A stretch of DNA of 64,000 bases from Alkalicoccobacillus murimartini (GCF_030813245.1 NZ_JAUSUA010000005.1:124001-188000), one strand, 5' to 3'; counted from the first letter of the stretch, positions 39,899-49,417 are shown. The notes: generated from the letters alone by a model not told the origin. Program-made: numbers and translations.

Positions 39899-41332
39899 TT
39901 AACGCTTATTTATTTCTTCCATAAGGAATTGGTTCACCAACTGCGGGTTGGCTTTTCCTTTGGTTGCCTTCATAATCTGTCCAACGAGGAAGCCGATTGC
40001 GCGGTCTTTTCCATTTTTGTAATCGACGATGGATTGTTCGTTTTGGTCAAGTACGTCCACAACCATTTTACGAATTTCACCTTCATCAGAAATTTGAACA
40101 AGACCTTTATCCTTAACAATCTGGTCTGCGTCGCCACCGTTTTCAATCAATTCCTTGAATACTTTTTTAGCGATCTTAGATGAGATGGTTCCTTTTTCGA
40201 TCAGTGCAATCATCCCTGCTAATGACTCAGGTGTAATCGCTGTTTCGTCAAGGTCCTTCTGCTCAGCATTTAAGTATTCAGACACGCCACCCATCAACCA
40301 GTTTGATGTTAACTTCGAATCTGCACCGATTTGGATCGTCGCTTCAAAGAAATCAGACATTTCCTTAGTTAGTGTCAGAACCATAGCATCGTATACAGGT
40401 AAGCCTAATTCTTGAACATAACGCTGCTTTCTGGCATCTGGAAGTTCAGGAATTTCAGCACGAATGCGTTCTTTCCACTCATTATCAATATGAAGAGCAG
40501 TTAGATCCGGCTCTGGGAAGTAACGGTAGTCATCCGATCCTTCTTTGATACGCATCAGGATTGTTTTGCCACCAGCTTCATCAAAGCGACGTGTTTCTTG
40601 CTCAATGATGCCGCCAGAAAGCAATACTTGCTCTTGACGCTTCTCTTCATATTCAAGACCTTTGCGCACAAAGTTAAAGGAGTTCAGGTTCTTCAGCTCT
40701 GCTTTTGTACCAAACTGCTCTTGTCCAATTGGGCGAAGCGAGATGTTGGCATCACAGCGAAGAGAACCCTCTTCCATTTTACAATCAGACACACCAGTGT
40801 ACTGAATGATTGCTTTTAACTTTTCAAGATACGCATACGCCTCTGCTGGGGTACGGATATCTGGCTCAGATACGATCTCAACTAGTGGTGTTCCTTGACG
40901 GTTATAATCGACAAGTGAATAGCCGCCAGCCGAGTGCGTCAATTTACCAGCATCCTCTTCCAGGTGAAGTCGCGTAATACCTATACGCTTTTTATAGCCA
41001 TCTACTTCAATCTCAATCCATCCATGCTCACCAATTGGCTTATCAAATTGAGAGATCTGATACGCTTTTGGATTGTCTGGGTAAAAGTAGTTTTTGCGGT
41101 CAAACTTTGTGTCAGTTGCAACTTCACAGTTTAGGGCCATAGAGGCCTTCATCGCAAATTCAACTGCTTTTTTATTCAATACCGGCAATACTCCAGGATA
41201 ACCAAGGTCAATTACACTTGTATTGGCATTCGGCTCTGCTCCAAAATGGTTTGGGCTGGCAGAAAAGATCTTAGAGTCGGTTTTTAATTCTACGTGTACT
41301 TCTAATCCAATTACCGTTTCAAAATTCGTCAT
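39899..41332 (-). CDS. gatB: aspartyl/glutamyl-tRNA amidotransferase subunit B
   Basis: The 477-residue GatB subunit of the amidotransferase that converts Glu-tRNA(Gln) and Asp-tRNA(Asn) to their amide forms. The N-terminal kinase-like domain starts G-L-E-V-H-V-E-L and contains the signature [13 protein letters not shown] and [11 protein letters not shown]. The C-terminal YqeY-like tail ([13 protein letters not shown]) binds tRNA. ATG 41330-41332 has GGGGGT 8 bp upstream. Last gene of gatC-gatA-gatB. Confidence 0.97.
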   Translation of the reverse strand: MTNFETVIGLEVHVELKTDSKIFSASPNHFGAEPNANTSVIDLGYPGVLPVLNKKAVEFAMKASMALNCEVATDTKFDRKNYFYPDNPKAYQISQFDKPIGEHGWIEIEVDGYKKRIGITRLHLEEDAGKLTHSAGGYSLVDYNRQGTPLVEIVSEPDIRTPAEAYAYLEKLKAIIQYTGVSDCKMEEGSLRCDANISLRPIGQEQFGTKAELKNLNSFNFVRKGLEYEEKRQEQVLLSGGIIEQETRRFDEAGGKTILMRIKEGSDDYRYFPEPDLTALHIDNEWKERIRAEIPELPDARKQRYVQELGLPVYDAMVLTLTKEMSDFFEATIQIGADSKLTSNWLMGGVSEYLNAEQKDLDETAITPESLAGMIALIEKGTISSKIAKKVFKELIENGGDADQIVKDKGLVQISDEGEIRKMVVDVLDQNEQSIVDYKNGKDRAIGFLVGQIMKATKGKANPQLVNQFLMEEINKR

Positions 41333-41347
41333 GTTCACTGACCCCCT

Positions 41348-42793
41348 TTACAACGATGGCTTAGCATCGGCAAAATCCGTTGCCTGCTCATAGGCATGGG
41401 CTACACGATACACAGTCTTCTCGTCAAAATGCTTTCCAATAATCTGCAGACCAAGTGGAAGTCCATCTTGGAAACCACACGGTACACTGATTGCTGGTAC
41501 ACCAGCAAGGTTTACTGGAATGGTTAAAATATCATTCGCGTACATCGTTAATGGATCATCTGTCTTTTCACCAATTTTAAAAGCTGGTGTAGGTGTAGTT
41601 GGTCCAACAATCACATCATAGTTCTCAAATACGTCTTCAAAATCTTTTTTGATTAACGTACGAACTTGCTGGGCTTTTTTATAATACGCATCATAGTAAC
41701 CAGAACTTAGTGCAAATGTTCCAAGCATGATACGGCGTTTTACTTCGTTACCAAAGCCTTCCGCACGAGTCTGCTTGTACATTTCAAGTAAGTTGTCTGC
41801 ATTGTCCGTACGATAGCCATAACGTACCCCGTCAAAACGCGATAAGTTAGCTGAAGCCTCAGAAGATGAGATTAGATAGTACGTTGCAAGAGCATATTTT
41901 GAATGCGGCAGGGATACTTCATCCCAAGTTGCGCCTTGTGCTTCAAGAACCTTTAACGCATCAAGTACAGACTGCTTCACTTCAGGCTGAACACCTTCTG
42001 CAAGGTATTCCTTAGGTACAGCAATCTTAAGTCCTTTTACATCTCCTGTTAGGCCAGAAAGAAAGTCAGGAACGTCTACTTGAGCAGATGTTGAATCCAT
42101 TGGGTCTACTCCAGAGATTGATTGAAGCAGGTAAGCATTATCTTCAACACGGCGTGTAACTGGACCAATTTGATCAAGAGAAGAAGCAAATGCTACTAAG
42201 CCATAACGTGATACTCGACCATATGTAGGCTTTAATCCAACCACTCCACAATATGCTGCTGGCTGACGAATCGAGCCACCTGTATCCGAACCAAGAGAGA
42301 ATAACACTTCTCCAGCTGCTACAGCCGCAGCTGAACCACCACTAGAACCACCTGGAACATAGTCAAGATTCCATGGGTTTTTTGTTTTTGCAAGAGCTGC
42401 ATTCTCTGTTGAAGAACCCATTGCAAATTCATCCATATTTAACTTACCGATTGTCACAGCTTGAGACGCACGTAGTTTTTGCACAACCGTTGCATCATAT
42501 ATTGGGTTAAAGTTTTCTAAGATACGGCTTGAGCACGTGGTTCTCAGATCCTTTGTGACGATATTATCCTTCACACCAATTGGCAAACCAAAAAGTGAAC
42601 CCTCTGGAGCCACTTCATCTAGCTCTTTTGCATACGCACGAGCCTTCTCTTCATCAAGTGTTAGGAAAGATTGAACTTTACCATCCACTTCTGCAATACG
42701 CTTGTAGGATTCATCTACAAGATCTGTTACCTTTATTTCTTTCTGAGTAAGCTTCGCGTGAAGCTCTTTAATTGAATGGTCAAATAAAGACAT
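41348..42793 (-). CDS. gatA: aspartyl/glutamyl-tRNA amidotransferase subunit A
   Basis: The 481-residue amidase that releases ammonia from glutamine for GatB. It has the Ser-cisSer-Lys triad of the amidase-signature family: K75 in P-I-G-V-K-D-N, S150 in P-G-G-S-S-G-G-S, and nucleophile S174 in [10 protein letters not shown]. All are conserved, matching S. aureus GatA spacing. AGGGAGGATCC lies before the ATG. It is 15 bp upstream of gatB and 18 bp after gatC. Confidence 0.97.
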   Translation of the reverse strand: MSLFDHSIKELHAKLTQKEIKVTDLVDESYKRIAEVDGKVQSFLTLDEEKARAYAKELDEVAPEGSLFGLPIGVKDNIVTKDLRTTCSSRILENFNPIYDATVVQKLRASQAVTIGKLNMDEFAMGSSTENAALAKTKNPWNLDYVPGGSSGGSAAAVAAGEVLFSLGSDTGGSIRQPAAYCGVVGLKPTYGRVSRYGLVAFASSLDQIGPVTRRVEDNAYLLQSISGVDPMDSTSAQVDVPDFLSGLTGDVKGLKIAVPKEYLAEGVQPEVKQSVLDALKVLEAQGATWDEVSLPHSKYALATYYLISSSEASANLSRFDGVRYGYRTDNADNLLEMYKQTRAEGFGNEVKRRIMLGTFALSSGYYDAYYKKAQQVRTLIKKDFEDVFENYDVIVGPTTPTPAFKIGEKTDDPLTMYANDILTIPVNLAGVPAISVPCGFQDGLPLGLQIIGKHFDEKTVYRVAHAYEQATDFADAKPSL

Positions 42794-42811
42794 GATTCCG
42801 GATCCTCCCTG

Positions 42812-43102
42812 CTATTCCATTATAGACGGCACTCGCACTTGACCATCTTCATGGTCAGGAGCGTTTTTCAAGACTTCCTCTACTGGTAACCCAGCGTCCG
42901 GCTTGTCCTCGCGAAGAACATTTGTCATGTTCAACACATGTGTAGTTGGTTCTACACCTTCTGTATCTAATTCATTTAACTGCTCAGCAAATGAAATAAT
43001 GTCATCCAATTGCTTTGTGAACATTTGAGCTTCCTCTTCCGTAATCGCAAGACGCGCCAAATTCGCCACGTGTTTCACTTGATCTGTTGAGATTCGAGAC
43101 AT
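42812..43102 (-). CDS. gatC: aspartyl/glutamyl-tRNA amidotransferase subunit C
   Basis: The 96-residue GatC subunit that wraps around and stabilises GatA. It has the family's [17 protein letters not shown] at residues 9-25 and the late R-E-D-K-P-D and [13 protein letters not shown] ending. ATG 43100-43102 is preferred: GGAGG is 9 bp upstream and the length then equals the family norm. First gene of the operon. Confidence 0.96.
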   Translation of the reverse strand: MSRISTDQVKHVANLARLAITEEEAQMFTKQLDDIISFAEQLNELDTEGVEPTTHVLNMTNVLREDKPDAGLPVEEVLKNAPDHEDGQVRVPSIME

Positions 43103-43142
43103 CTCATTCCACCTCCAAAATCGCATGTTGACAATACTATTT

Positions 43143-43171
43143 ACTATATCAAATTAAAGCTGGGCAAGCAA
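43143..43171 (-). promoter_or_regulatory. promoter of the gatCAB operon
   Basis: On the minus strand TTGCTT (43166-43171), a 17-bp spacer and TATAGT (43143-43148) lie about 40 bp before gatC. Confidence 0.65.
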
Positions 43172-43314
43172 CAAAGGGCTAAAGATGTTTTACTATGAAA
43201 ATAAACAAAAAGTATTTGAAGAATCAGGGTTTCGGTGTCCGTAGAGTACCTATGACTTTATTTCTGTGACGTGGTGATGCGTGAGGGTGATTTGAAGTAA
43301 ATGTTCAATACTAA

Positions 43315-43341
43315 AGAAGCACCGCTGAAAAGGGTGCTTCT
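43315..43341 (-). terminator. terminator of the lipoprotein gene at 43.4-43.9 kb
   Basis: AGAAGCACC pairs with GGTGCTTCT around a 9-nt loop, 10 bp beyond the stop on the minus strand. The run of about 140 bp between it and the gat promoter shows nothing recognisable. Confidence 0.75.
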
Positions 43342-43351
43342 CGTTAAAAAT

Positions 43352-43924
43352 TTAAAGAGTGTCAAATGTACTAATATCAATCCCGATGATCTCATTTACA
43401 GGTTCTCTATTTTCATCTATTATTTGAAATTTGTAGTTCTCTGGTTGTTCCAGAAAGTTCAATTGGCTATCTGTTAAGCCATCTTGAAGCGATAGTTCTT
43501 GTGTAATGGTTACATGATTGTTGTATTGATCAAGAGCATCGATTAATAACTGACCCTCTACTAGCTCTGGTATATTGAGTAAAGCCTCTCTCACTTGATC
43601 ATTTCCATCAATATCAGCAAAATTGAACCAAAAATCATTAGGGGTATTTTGGAGTTTGGCTAATAATTCGTCTTTCACTACTATTTCCATACTTAGAATG
43701 AGTTGATCCTCTTTAGTCGTAATCACTAATGCATCGTTCTTTAAGGTCTGTCCGTTAAACGTGTCTCTGAAATCTCGAATGGACAGATATTCTTTAGTAG
43801 ATGGTTCTGGCATCTTTTCATTCATTTCCATCGATTCATTCGCAAAATTGTTCATTGAATCTGTTTGACAACCAACAAGAGTGATAGCAATGAGTACACA
43901 AAATATATGAACACTATGCTTCAT
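43352..43924 (-). CDS. hypothetical lipoprotein
   Basis: A 190-residue secreted protein with a signal peptide ending T-L-V-G-C (lipidated Cys19), then a Met/Asn/Glu-rich linker (S-M-N-N-F-A-N-E-S-M-E-M-N). The mature domain is acidic with mixed strands and helices and matches no family I know. AAAAGGAGT precedes the ATG. A consensus-like promoter with an overlapping Fur-type box lies just upstream, hinting at a role during iron limitation. It is monocistronic. Confidence 0.75.
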   Translation of the reverse strand: MKHSVHIFCVLIAITLVGCQTDSMNNFANESMEMNEKMPEPSTKEYLSIRDFRDTFNGQTLKNDALVITTKEDQLILSMEIVVKDELLAKLQNTPNDFWFNFADIDGNDQVREALLNIPELVEGQLLIDALDQYNNHVTITQELSLQDGLTDSQLNFLEQPENYKFQIIDENREPVNEIIGIDISTFDTL

Positions 43925-43965
43925 AATGTAACTCCTTTTACTTTATAAAATGTGTTACTAAGAGG

Positions 43966-44002
43966 ATCATAATCCGATTCCTATATAATGTAAATCATTA
44001 TC
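43966..44002 (-). promoter_or_regulatory. promoter with overlapping Fur-like box before the lipoprotein gene
   Basis: TTTACA (43989-43994), 17 bp, TATGAT (43966-43971) on the minus strand. The 19 bases 43984-44002 match GATAATGATAATCATTATC at 16 positions by my count and cover the -35 box, so bound Fur would block RNA polymerase. Confidence 0.65.
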
Positions 44003-44137
44003 TGAGAGAATTAGTAAATATAAGTATAAAAAAGGATAATTAGATTATAGATCTAGACATATTCTATAGAATTTAGTTCGTGTATTGCTCTAAATAGGTT
44101 ATTAAACAGAGTAATTTCGGATGAGCTACTTATTTTA

Positions 44138-44396
44138 TTCTATCGTTTCGATTCTGCGTCCTATCGTTTCACTTTACTCTCCATCGTTTTAATTTGGAGT
44201 CCTATCGTTTCACTTTACTCTCCATCGTTTCAATTTGGCGTCCTATCGTTCTACTTCTCCTTCCATCGTTTCAATTCGGCCTCCTATCGTTTCACTTCTC
44301 CCTCCATCGTTCCACTTCTCCCTCCATCGTTTCAATTTGGCCTCCTATCGCTCCACTTCCCCCTCCATCGTTTCACTCCACCACTCATCGTTTCAC
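44138..44396 (+). repeat. class C ATCGTTTCA intergenic array
   Basis: About a dozen units of 20-21 nt are laid end to end. Each begins C(T)ATCGTTTCA and ends in a pyrimidine-rich stretch. Early units alternate two variants (CCTATCGTTTCACTTTACTCT and CCATCGTTTCAATTTGG), giving a 41-nt double unit; later units drift toward CCATCGTTTCACTTCTCC. The array fills the gap between the Fur-linked lipoprotein gene and the end of the nucleoside-transporter operon. Forward frames are open through it, but only as repetitive Ser/Pro/His/Phe-rich translations without a ribosome binding site. Upstream of the array, from about 44005, nothing else is seen. Confidence 0.85.
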
Positions 44397-44474
44397 ACCC
44401 TCTTCCCCATCACCCAACCCACACAAAAATCCCCGCCAACCTTCTCAGGCAGACGGGGATATCTAGTAGTATAT

Positions 44475-45437
44475 TTATCTCGATCCTTTTAGATAGGCAG
44501 ATCCGAGAGCTTTTGGTCCTTCTGAGCGTCCGACAAATCCAGCGAGTGCGAGGATAGTCAAGACGTACGGTGCAATCAATAGGAAGACAGATGGAATGCT
44601 TGAAAGCATCGGAATCTGTGCTCCAGTGACACTGAGGGCCTGCGCAAATCCGAAGAAGAGAGCTGCTCCCATAGCACCAAGTGGATGCCATTTTCCGAAG
44701 ATCAAGGCGGCTAACGCCATAAATCCTTGTCCTGCGATGGTGGTACCGGAGAAGTTAGCTGTTAGCGTTACAGCTAGAGCTGCTCCTCCTAGTCCACCAA
44801 ATGCACCACTGAGCATCACACCGATATAGCGCATACGAGTAACGTTAATTCCCATTGTGTCTGCTGCTTGTGGGTGTTCCCCTACAGAGCGAAGACGCAA
44901 ACCGAATGGAGTAAAGTAGATCACAAAGTACACAATAACCGCCAAACCAATTGCGATGAATGAAATGATGTACGTATTTGAGAAGAATAAAGGTCCGATA
45001 AACGGAATATCGCTCAAATATGGAACATCAAAACGGTAGAAACGGTTTTGGATATAATCGGTTTGTCCTTTGTTGTAAATTAATTTTATAAGAAAGACAC
45101 ATAGCCCAACTGCCAAAAGGTTGATGGCTACACCACTAACAACTTGATCGGCACGAAAATGAATGGATGCAACAGCGTGTATGAGTGAGAACAAAGCTCC
45201 AATCACTATGGCTGCAAGTAAACCAATCCATGTGGAGGCAGCTCCCATACCGGCTGACTCAAGGGTCAAGGTTGTCACAATGGCTGAAAAAGCCCCGACA
45301 ACCATTAGTCCTTCTAGTCCAATGTTAATGACACCTGAACGTTCACTAAACAATCCGCCAAGTGCGGTAAGCATAAGGGGGGCTGCCGCAAAGATCGCAG
45401 CAGGAACAACAAGAGCTAAAATCGCCATAATACTCAT
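44475..45437 (-). CDS. BMP-type nucleoside ABC transporter permease 2 (NupQ/YufQ-like)
   Basis: A 320-residue membrane protein of the branched-chain amino acid/ribose permease family, with 8-9 helices. It has the conserved G-G-L-F-S-E-R-S-G-V-I-N-I-G-L-E-G near residue 25 and G-L-R-L-R-S-V-G-E-H-P-Q-A-A-D-T-M-G-I-N. These match the second permease of guanosine/nucleoside importers. ATG 45435-45437 has GGAGGGG, and its first base is shared with the previous gene's stop. It ends the operon nupN-nupO-nupP-nupQ-like, read right to left. Confidence 0.9.
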   Translation of the reverse strand: MSIMAILALVVPAAIFAAAPLMLTALGGLFSERSGVINIGLEGLMVVGAFSAIVTTLTLESAGMGAASTWIGLLAAIVIGALFSLIHAVASIHFRADQVVSGVAINLLAVGLCVFLIKLIYNKGQTDYIQNRFYRFDVPYLSDIPFIGPLFFSNTYIISFIAIGLAVIVYFVIYFTPFGLRLRSVGEHPQAADTMGINVTRMRYIGVMLSGAFGGLGGAALAVTLTANFSGTTIAGQGFMALAALIFGKWHPLGAMGAALFFGFAQALSVTGAQIPMLSSIPSVFLLIAPYVLTILALAGFVGRSEGPKALGSAYLKGSR

Positions 45438-46507
45438 TATTGATTCCCCTCCTTCTTCTTCTGAATTCGTAGTAACACCCATCTAATAATATAACTAGAT
45501 GCGACAAAAAAGATAATAAGGGCAATGACGATATCAATCAGTTCGACAGGAACCCCTGCTTGTGACTGCATAGCACTTGCTCCTGATTTTAGACCACCAA
45601 ATAGGAAAGCAGATAAAAAGATACCGATGGAAGAATTGGCACCAAGAAGGGCCACTGCGATTCCATCAAATCCAATGTTGGTAAATCCGGTTAAAATCGT
45701 CATATATCCATACATACCAAGTCCTTGCATAGCTCCGGCAAGTCCGGCAAATGAACCTGAAACAATCATTGTGATCATAACATTACGTCCTACACTCATG
45801 CCTGCATAACGTGATGCATGTTGGTTAAATCCTACGGAACGAAGCTCATATCCAAGCGACGTCTTCCATAAAAGGAACCACATAAACAAACACGCAAGAA
45901 TCGCAACAATAATTCCATAGTGCAATCGTGAATAATCAGTGATTGATTCAAGAAAAGCCGACTGAAGAGAAGCTGTTGGCTGAATCGATTCCGTTCGTTC
46001 GCCTGGAACAATGAGATAGGCACGGATAATTGAATTGACTACATGGTAACCAACGTAGTTCATCATGATACAGACAATCACTTCATTCACATGAAACTTA
46101 GCTTTAAGGAGCCCGGGAACAAATGCCCATAATGCTCCAGCTGCAGCACCAGCAAAAATCGCTAGAGGTAAATGAATGATCATAGGAGCTTCTACAACAA
46201 TACCGACATATACTGCGGCAAGCCACCCTACTAAGACTTGTCCTTCTACCCCGATATTTAACAATCCTGCACGATAAGCAAAGGCAACCGCAAGACCAGA
46301 GAGAATTAGTGGCGTCATCGCACGAACGGTCTCACCAATATAAAAAGACTCACTAAAAATTCCATTAAACAACGCACTATATCCGCCAATCGGATCATAG
46401 CCGCTGACAAGCATAATAATACCTCCAACTAACATGCCTAGAAAAATGGCGATGAGTGGGATGGCCAGATTAAACAAGCGACCACGGCTCATGAAAAACG
46501 ACTTCAT
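45437..46507 (-). CDS. BMP-type nucleoside ABC transporter permease 1 (NupP/YufP-like)
   Basis: A 356-residue permease with about ten helices. R-A-G-L-L-N-I-G-V-E-G-Q near residue 79 and G-Y-E-L-R-S-V-G-F-N-Q-H-A-S-R-Y-A-G-M are the family's coupling and signature loops. It overlaps the ATPase gene by ATGA and the second permease by one base. It forms a heterodimeric pore with that protein. Confidence 0.92.
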   Translation of the reverse strand: MKSFFMSRGRLFNLAIPLIAIFLGMLVGGIIMLVSGYDPIGGYSALFNGIFSESFYIGETVRAMTPLILSGLAVAFAYRAGLLNIGVEGQVLVGWLAAVYVGIVVEAPMIIHLPLAIFAGAAAGALWAFVPGLLKAKFHVNEVIVCIMMNYVGYHVVNSIIRAYLIVPGERTESIQPTASLQSAFLESITDYSRLHYGIIVAILACLFMWFLLWKTSLGYELRSVGFNQHASRYAGMSVGRNVMITMIVSGSFAGLAGAMQGLGMYGYMTILTGFTNIGFDGIAVALLGANSSIGIFLSAFLFGGLKSGASAMQSQAGVPVELIDIVIALIIFFVASSYIIRWVLLRIQKKKEGNQ

Positions 46508-48030
46508 TCTGTTTCACCTGCTTTCGCTTTTCCGCCAGCCATTAATAGCCCTAATTGTTGCTCATTGGTTTCATGAGCATTCACAATATCTACGATTTCA
46601 CCATCATAGATGACTGCAATTCGGTCACTGACATTTAATACTTCATCTAACTCTAGAGACATGAGTAAAACAGCACGTCCTTTGTCTCGTTCTTTAATCA
46701 GTCGTTTGTGAATGGTTTCAATTGCACCTACATCCAGCCCTCGGGTTGGTTGGGCTGCAATTAAAAGATCTGGAGATCGGTCGACTTCCCGGGCAATAAT
46801 AGCCTTTTGCTGGTTCCCACCAGAGAGTGCCCTAGCAGGTGTATGTGCACTAGGTGTTCGCACATCGTAGTCTTCGATTAACTCCTCCGCTTTTTTATAT
46901 AAAGCTTTATAGTTCATCATAAAGTATTTAGATAAAGGTTTTTTATAATACGTTTGTAGTGCAATATTTTCCCCAACAGAAAAATCTAGTACGAGTCCTA
47001 ACTTATGACGGTCCTCAGGTATATGCCCTACTCCCGCTTCAGTTACTTTCCGAGGAGATAAGCCAGTGATTTTTTTACCATTTAGGTTAATTGAACCGGA
47101 ATGCACTTTTTTAAGTCCAGTTATGGCTTCTATCAGCTCAGACTGTCCATTACCTTCTACACCAGCCAGTCCAACAATTTCACCAGCACGGATATTTAAA
47201 CTCAGTGATTTAACCATTTCAATGCCTCTGCTGTCTTTCACCGTAAGATCAACGACATCAAGAACGGTTTCCTTAGGTGCTGCTGGTCCTTTTTCTACAT
47301 TAAAATTGACCTCTCGCCCTACCATCATGTTTGCCAGCTGTTGCGTATCTGTATCGGCAACATCAACAGAACCAATTCCAACACCACGACGAATAACCGT
47401 ACACCGGTCACAGATCGCTTTAATTTCCTTGAGCTTATGTGTGATCATAATAATCGATTTGCCTTCAGCCACTAGTGTTTTCATAATGTCCATTAGCTCT
47501 TTGATTTCTTGTGGCGTTAGAACCGCTGTTGGTTCATCAAAAATCAAAATATCCGCACCACGATATAATGTCTTAAGTATTTCAGCGCGTTGTTGCATAC
47601 CTACTGAGATATCTTCAACTTTTGCATAAGGATCAACGGCTAGTCCGTATTTCTTTGAAATCTCCGCTACTTCTTTCGCTGCTTCGCGAAGATTAATTCG
47701 TCCGCCTTTAGTTGGCTCACTGCCAAGGATGATATTTTCAGTTACATTAAATTTATCCACTAACATAAAATGCTGATGCACCATACCAATGCCTAAACGA
47801 TTTGCTGCATTTGGATCAGTGATGTTCACTTTTTCACCACGGACCTTGATTTCACCCTTCTCGGGCTGATACAAACCAAAGAGAACATTCATCAGTGTTG
47901 ATTTTCCTGCTCCATTTTCACCAAGCAAGGCATGGATCTCTCCTTTTTTCACTTGAAGCGTGATATTGTCATTAGCAACGATGCCCGGAAATTCTTTACG
48001 GATTCCGTTCATTTCAATGACGTAGCTCAT
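46504..48030 (-). CDS. BMP-type nucleoside ABC transporter ATPase (NupO/YufO-like)
   Basis: A 508-residue protein with two fused ABC domains, as in sugar/nucleoside importers (RbsA-like). Domain 1 has G-E-N-G-A-G-K-S-T and the degenerate signature I-S-V-G-M-Q-Q-R with D-E-P-T-A-V-L-T. Domain 2 has the weak Walker A-like G-V-E-G-N-G-Q-S-E and signature L-S-G-G-N-Q-Q-K, as usual for this class. ATG 48028-48030 has AGGAGTG upstream. The first overlap of the operon is at its 3' end. A hairpin separates it from the binding-protein gene. Confidence 0.93.
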   Translation of the reverse strand: MSYVIEMNGIRKEFPGIVANDNITLQVKKGEIHALLGENGAGKSTLMNVLFGLYQPEKGEIKVRGEKVNITDPNAANRLGIGMVHQHFMLVDKFNVTENIILGSEPTKGGRINLREAAKEVAEISKKYGLAVDPYAKVEDISVGMQQRAEILKTLYRGADILIFDEPTAVLTPQEIKELMDIMKTLVAEGKSIIMITHKLKEIKAICDRCTVIRRGVGIGSVDVADTDTQQLANMMVGREVNFNVEKGPAAPKETVLDVVDLTVKDSRGIEMVKSLSLNIRAGEIVGLAGVEGNGQSELIEAITGLKKVHSGSINLNGKKITGLSPRKVTEAGVGHIPEDRHKLGLVLDFSVGENIALQTYYKKPLSKYFMMNYKALYKKAEELIEDYDVRTPSAHTPARALSGGNQQKAIIAREVDRSPDLLIAAQPTRGLDVGAIETIHKRLIKERDKGRAVLLMSLELDEVLNVSDRIAVIYDGEIVDIVNAHETNEQQLGLLMAGGKAKAGETE

Positions 48031-48152
48031 TATGTTCACTCCTAGCTATGAATAGCAGCATTTTATTTCTTCCTATAGGTTGTTAAAAGGATCGCTGATG
48101 AACAGGGCCGTAGCCATTCATCAACAATCCTTCCACAATGGTATACATGAAA

Positions 48153-48178
48153 CAAAGGCTAGCAGATACTAGCCTTTG
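48153..48178 (-). terminator. partial terminator between binding-protein and ATPase genes
   Basis: CAAAGGCTAG pairs exactly with CTAGCCTTTG around a 6-nt loop, 20 bp beyond the lipoprotein stop, with a modest T-rich tail. Such a hairpin would leave more transcript for the binding protein than for the membrane parts. Confidence 0.8.
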
Positions 48179-48197
48179 TCTTCTTTACATGTGTTGA

Positions 48198-49310
48198 TTA
48201 TTGAGCATCAAGAAATGCTTCATATTCTTCATCACTTTTAGGAACTTCTATCTCGCCGTTTGCAATCTGTGCTTTGTAGTCTTCTACTGCACTAAGATCT
48301 TCATCCGTTAAATTTTGCTCAGATTCTGAGATATCAATTGCCTCATCATCTAAACCAAATTCTAGTACTTCACCACCAGGGAAGTTACCATTCATCGTAT
48401 CTTCAGAAACGATTTGTACGGCTTGGTCAGTACGTTTAACCATTGAAGTTAATGTTACAGACTCTTCACCTTCATAAACACCTTCTTCGTATTGGTCACG
48501 GTCTACACCGATTACCCATACGTTTTCGTCGTTACGAGCACGGTTGATGGCTTCTGTGAATACACCATTACCTGAATCTCCAGCAGCATGATAGATAATA
48601 TCTGTGCCGTTTGAGTACATTGTATTTGCAATTTGTTGTGCTCTTGTTGGGTCGTTAAAGTCCGCTACGTATTGAACTTCGATTTCAGCATCAGGGTTAA
48701 CAGACATAACTCCTGCTTTAAAACCGTTCTCAAACTTCTTGATTAGCTCACCTTCAACTCCACCTAGGAAAGCAACTTTATTTGATTCTGAACGCATTCC
48801 TGCAACAACACCTACAAGGAATGAGCCTTCATGTTCTTTAAATGTAATATTAGCAATGTTAGGTATTAGATTACCGTCATCATCAGCAACGACCGTATCA
48901 ACAATCGCAAGCTGTGAATCTTCATTTTGTGACGCTACTGTGCGGATCGCATCTTCCATTAGGAAGCCGATTCCCCAAGATAGGTCAAAATCAGCTCGAA
49001 CTAATTCACGTAAATTAGGTTCGAATTCATCGATACTACCAGATTGAATGTACTGATAATTCGTATTTTCTTCAAGTCCTTGCTCTTCACCAAATGCTTG
49101 AAGACCTTCCCACGCTGACTGGTTAAAAGACTTATCGTCAATCCCACCTACGTCAGTAACCATTCCTACTTTAAATTCTGATGGCTCTGTTGCTTCTCCA
49201 TCTCCTGCGTCTCCATCACCTGAAGAGTTGTCATCTCCTGACGTTCCACATGCGGAAAGTGCAAGAACTGCTACAGTTGATAATGTTAGTGTTTGTAACC
49301 ACTTTTTCAA
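48198..49310 (-). CDS. BMP-family nucleoside-binding lipoprotein (NupN/YufN-like)
   Basis: A 370-residue lipoprotein of the BMP/PnrA-like family. The signal peptide ends A-L-S-A-C (Cys21), followed by a flexible Gly/Asp/Ser linker and the domain opening F-K-V-G-M-V-T-D-V-G-G-I-D-D-K-S-F-N-Q, the family hallmark. It also has Y-H-A-A-G-D-S-G-N-G-V and V-I-G-V-D-R-D-Q. It captures purine or other nucleosides for the three downstream genes. The start codon is TTG, 7 bp after AAGGGGGC. The long leader before it has two hairpins. Confidence 0.93.
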   Translation of the reverse strand: MKKWLQTLTLSTVAVLALSACGTSGDDNSSGDGDAGDGEATEPSEFKVGMVTDVGGIDDKSFNQSAWEGLQAFGEEQGLEENTNYQYIQSGSIDEFEPNLRELVRADFDLSWGIGFLMEDAIRTVASQNEDSQLAIVDTVVADDDGNLIPNIANITFKEHEGSFLVGVVAGMRSESNKVAFLGGVEGELIKKFENGFKAGVMSVNPDAEIEVQYVADFNDPTRAQQIANTMYSNGTDIIYHAAGDSGNGVFTEAINRARNDENVWVIGVDRDQYEEGVYEGEESVTLTSMVKRTDQAVQIVSEDTMNGNFPGGEVLEFGLDDEAIDISESEQNLTDEDLSAVEDYKAQIANGEIEVPKSDEEYEAFLDAQ

Positions 49311-49344
49311 ACGAATTGCCCCCTTTTATTTATACATCCCACCC

Positions 49345-49417
49345 CTTTGTATATGGTTTGTCCACATACAAAGAGCAGTTGTAAATGAGCGGCCCTAGTC
49401 ATCAGAAGTCTGATGAC
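49345..49417 (-). promoter_or_regulatory. two-hairpin leader of the nucleoside transporter operon
   Basis: GTCATCAG-aagt-CTGATGAC (49398-49417) and CTTTGTATATGG with CCACATACAAAG (49345-49373) are near-perfect stems within a leader of at least 110 nt. The region between holds CTAGGGCCGC on the minus strand. There is no T-tract, so translation control or stability is more likely than termination. It does not match the purine riboswitch core. Confidence 0.5.

Noticed and set aside
44194-44492. Two overlapping open frames of 85-90 codons through the class C array
   Set aside because: Repeat-derived Ser/Pro/Phe/His-rich translations without a start site; the period of the DNA explains the open frames.
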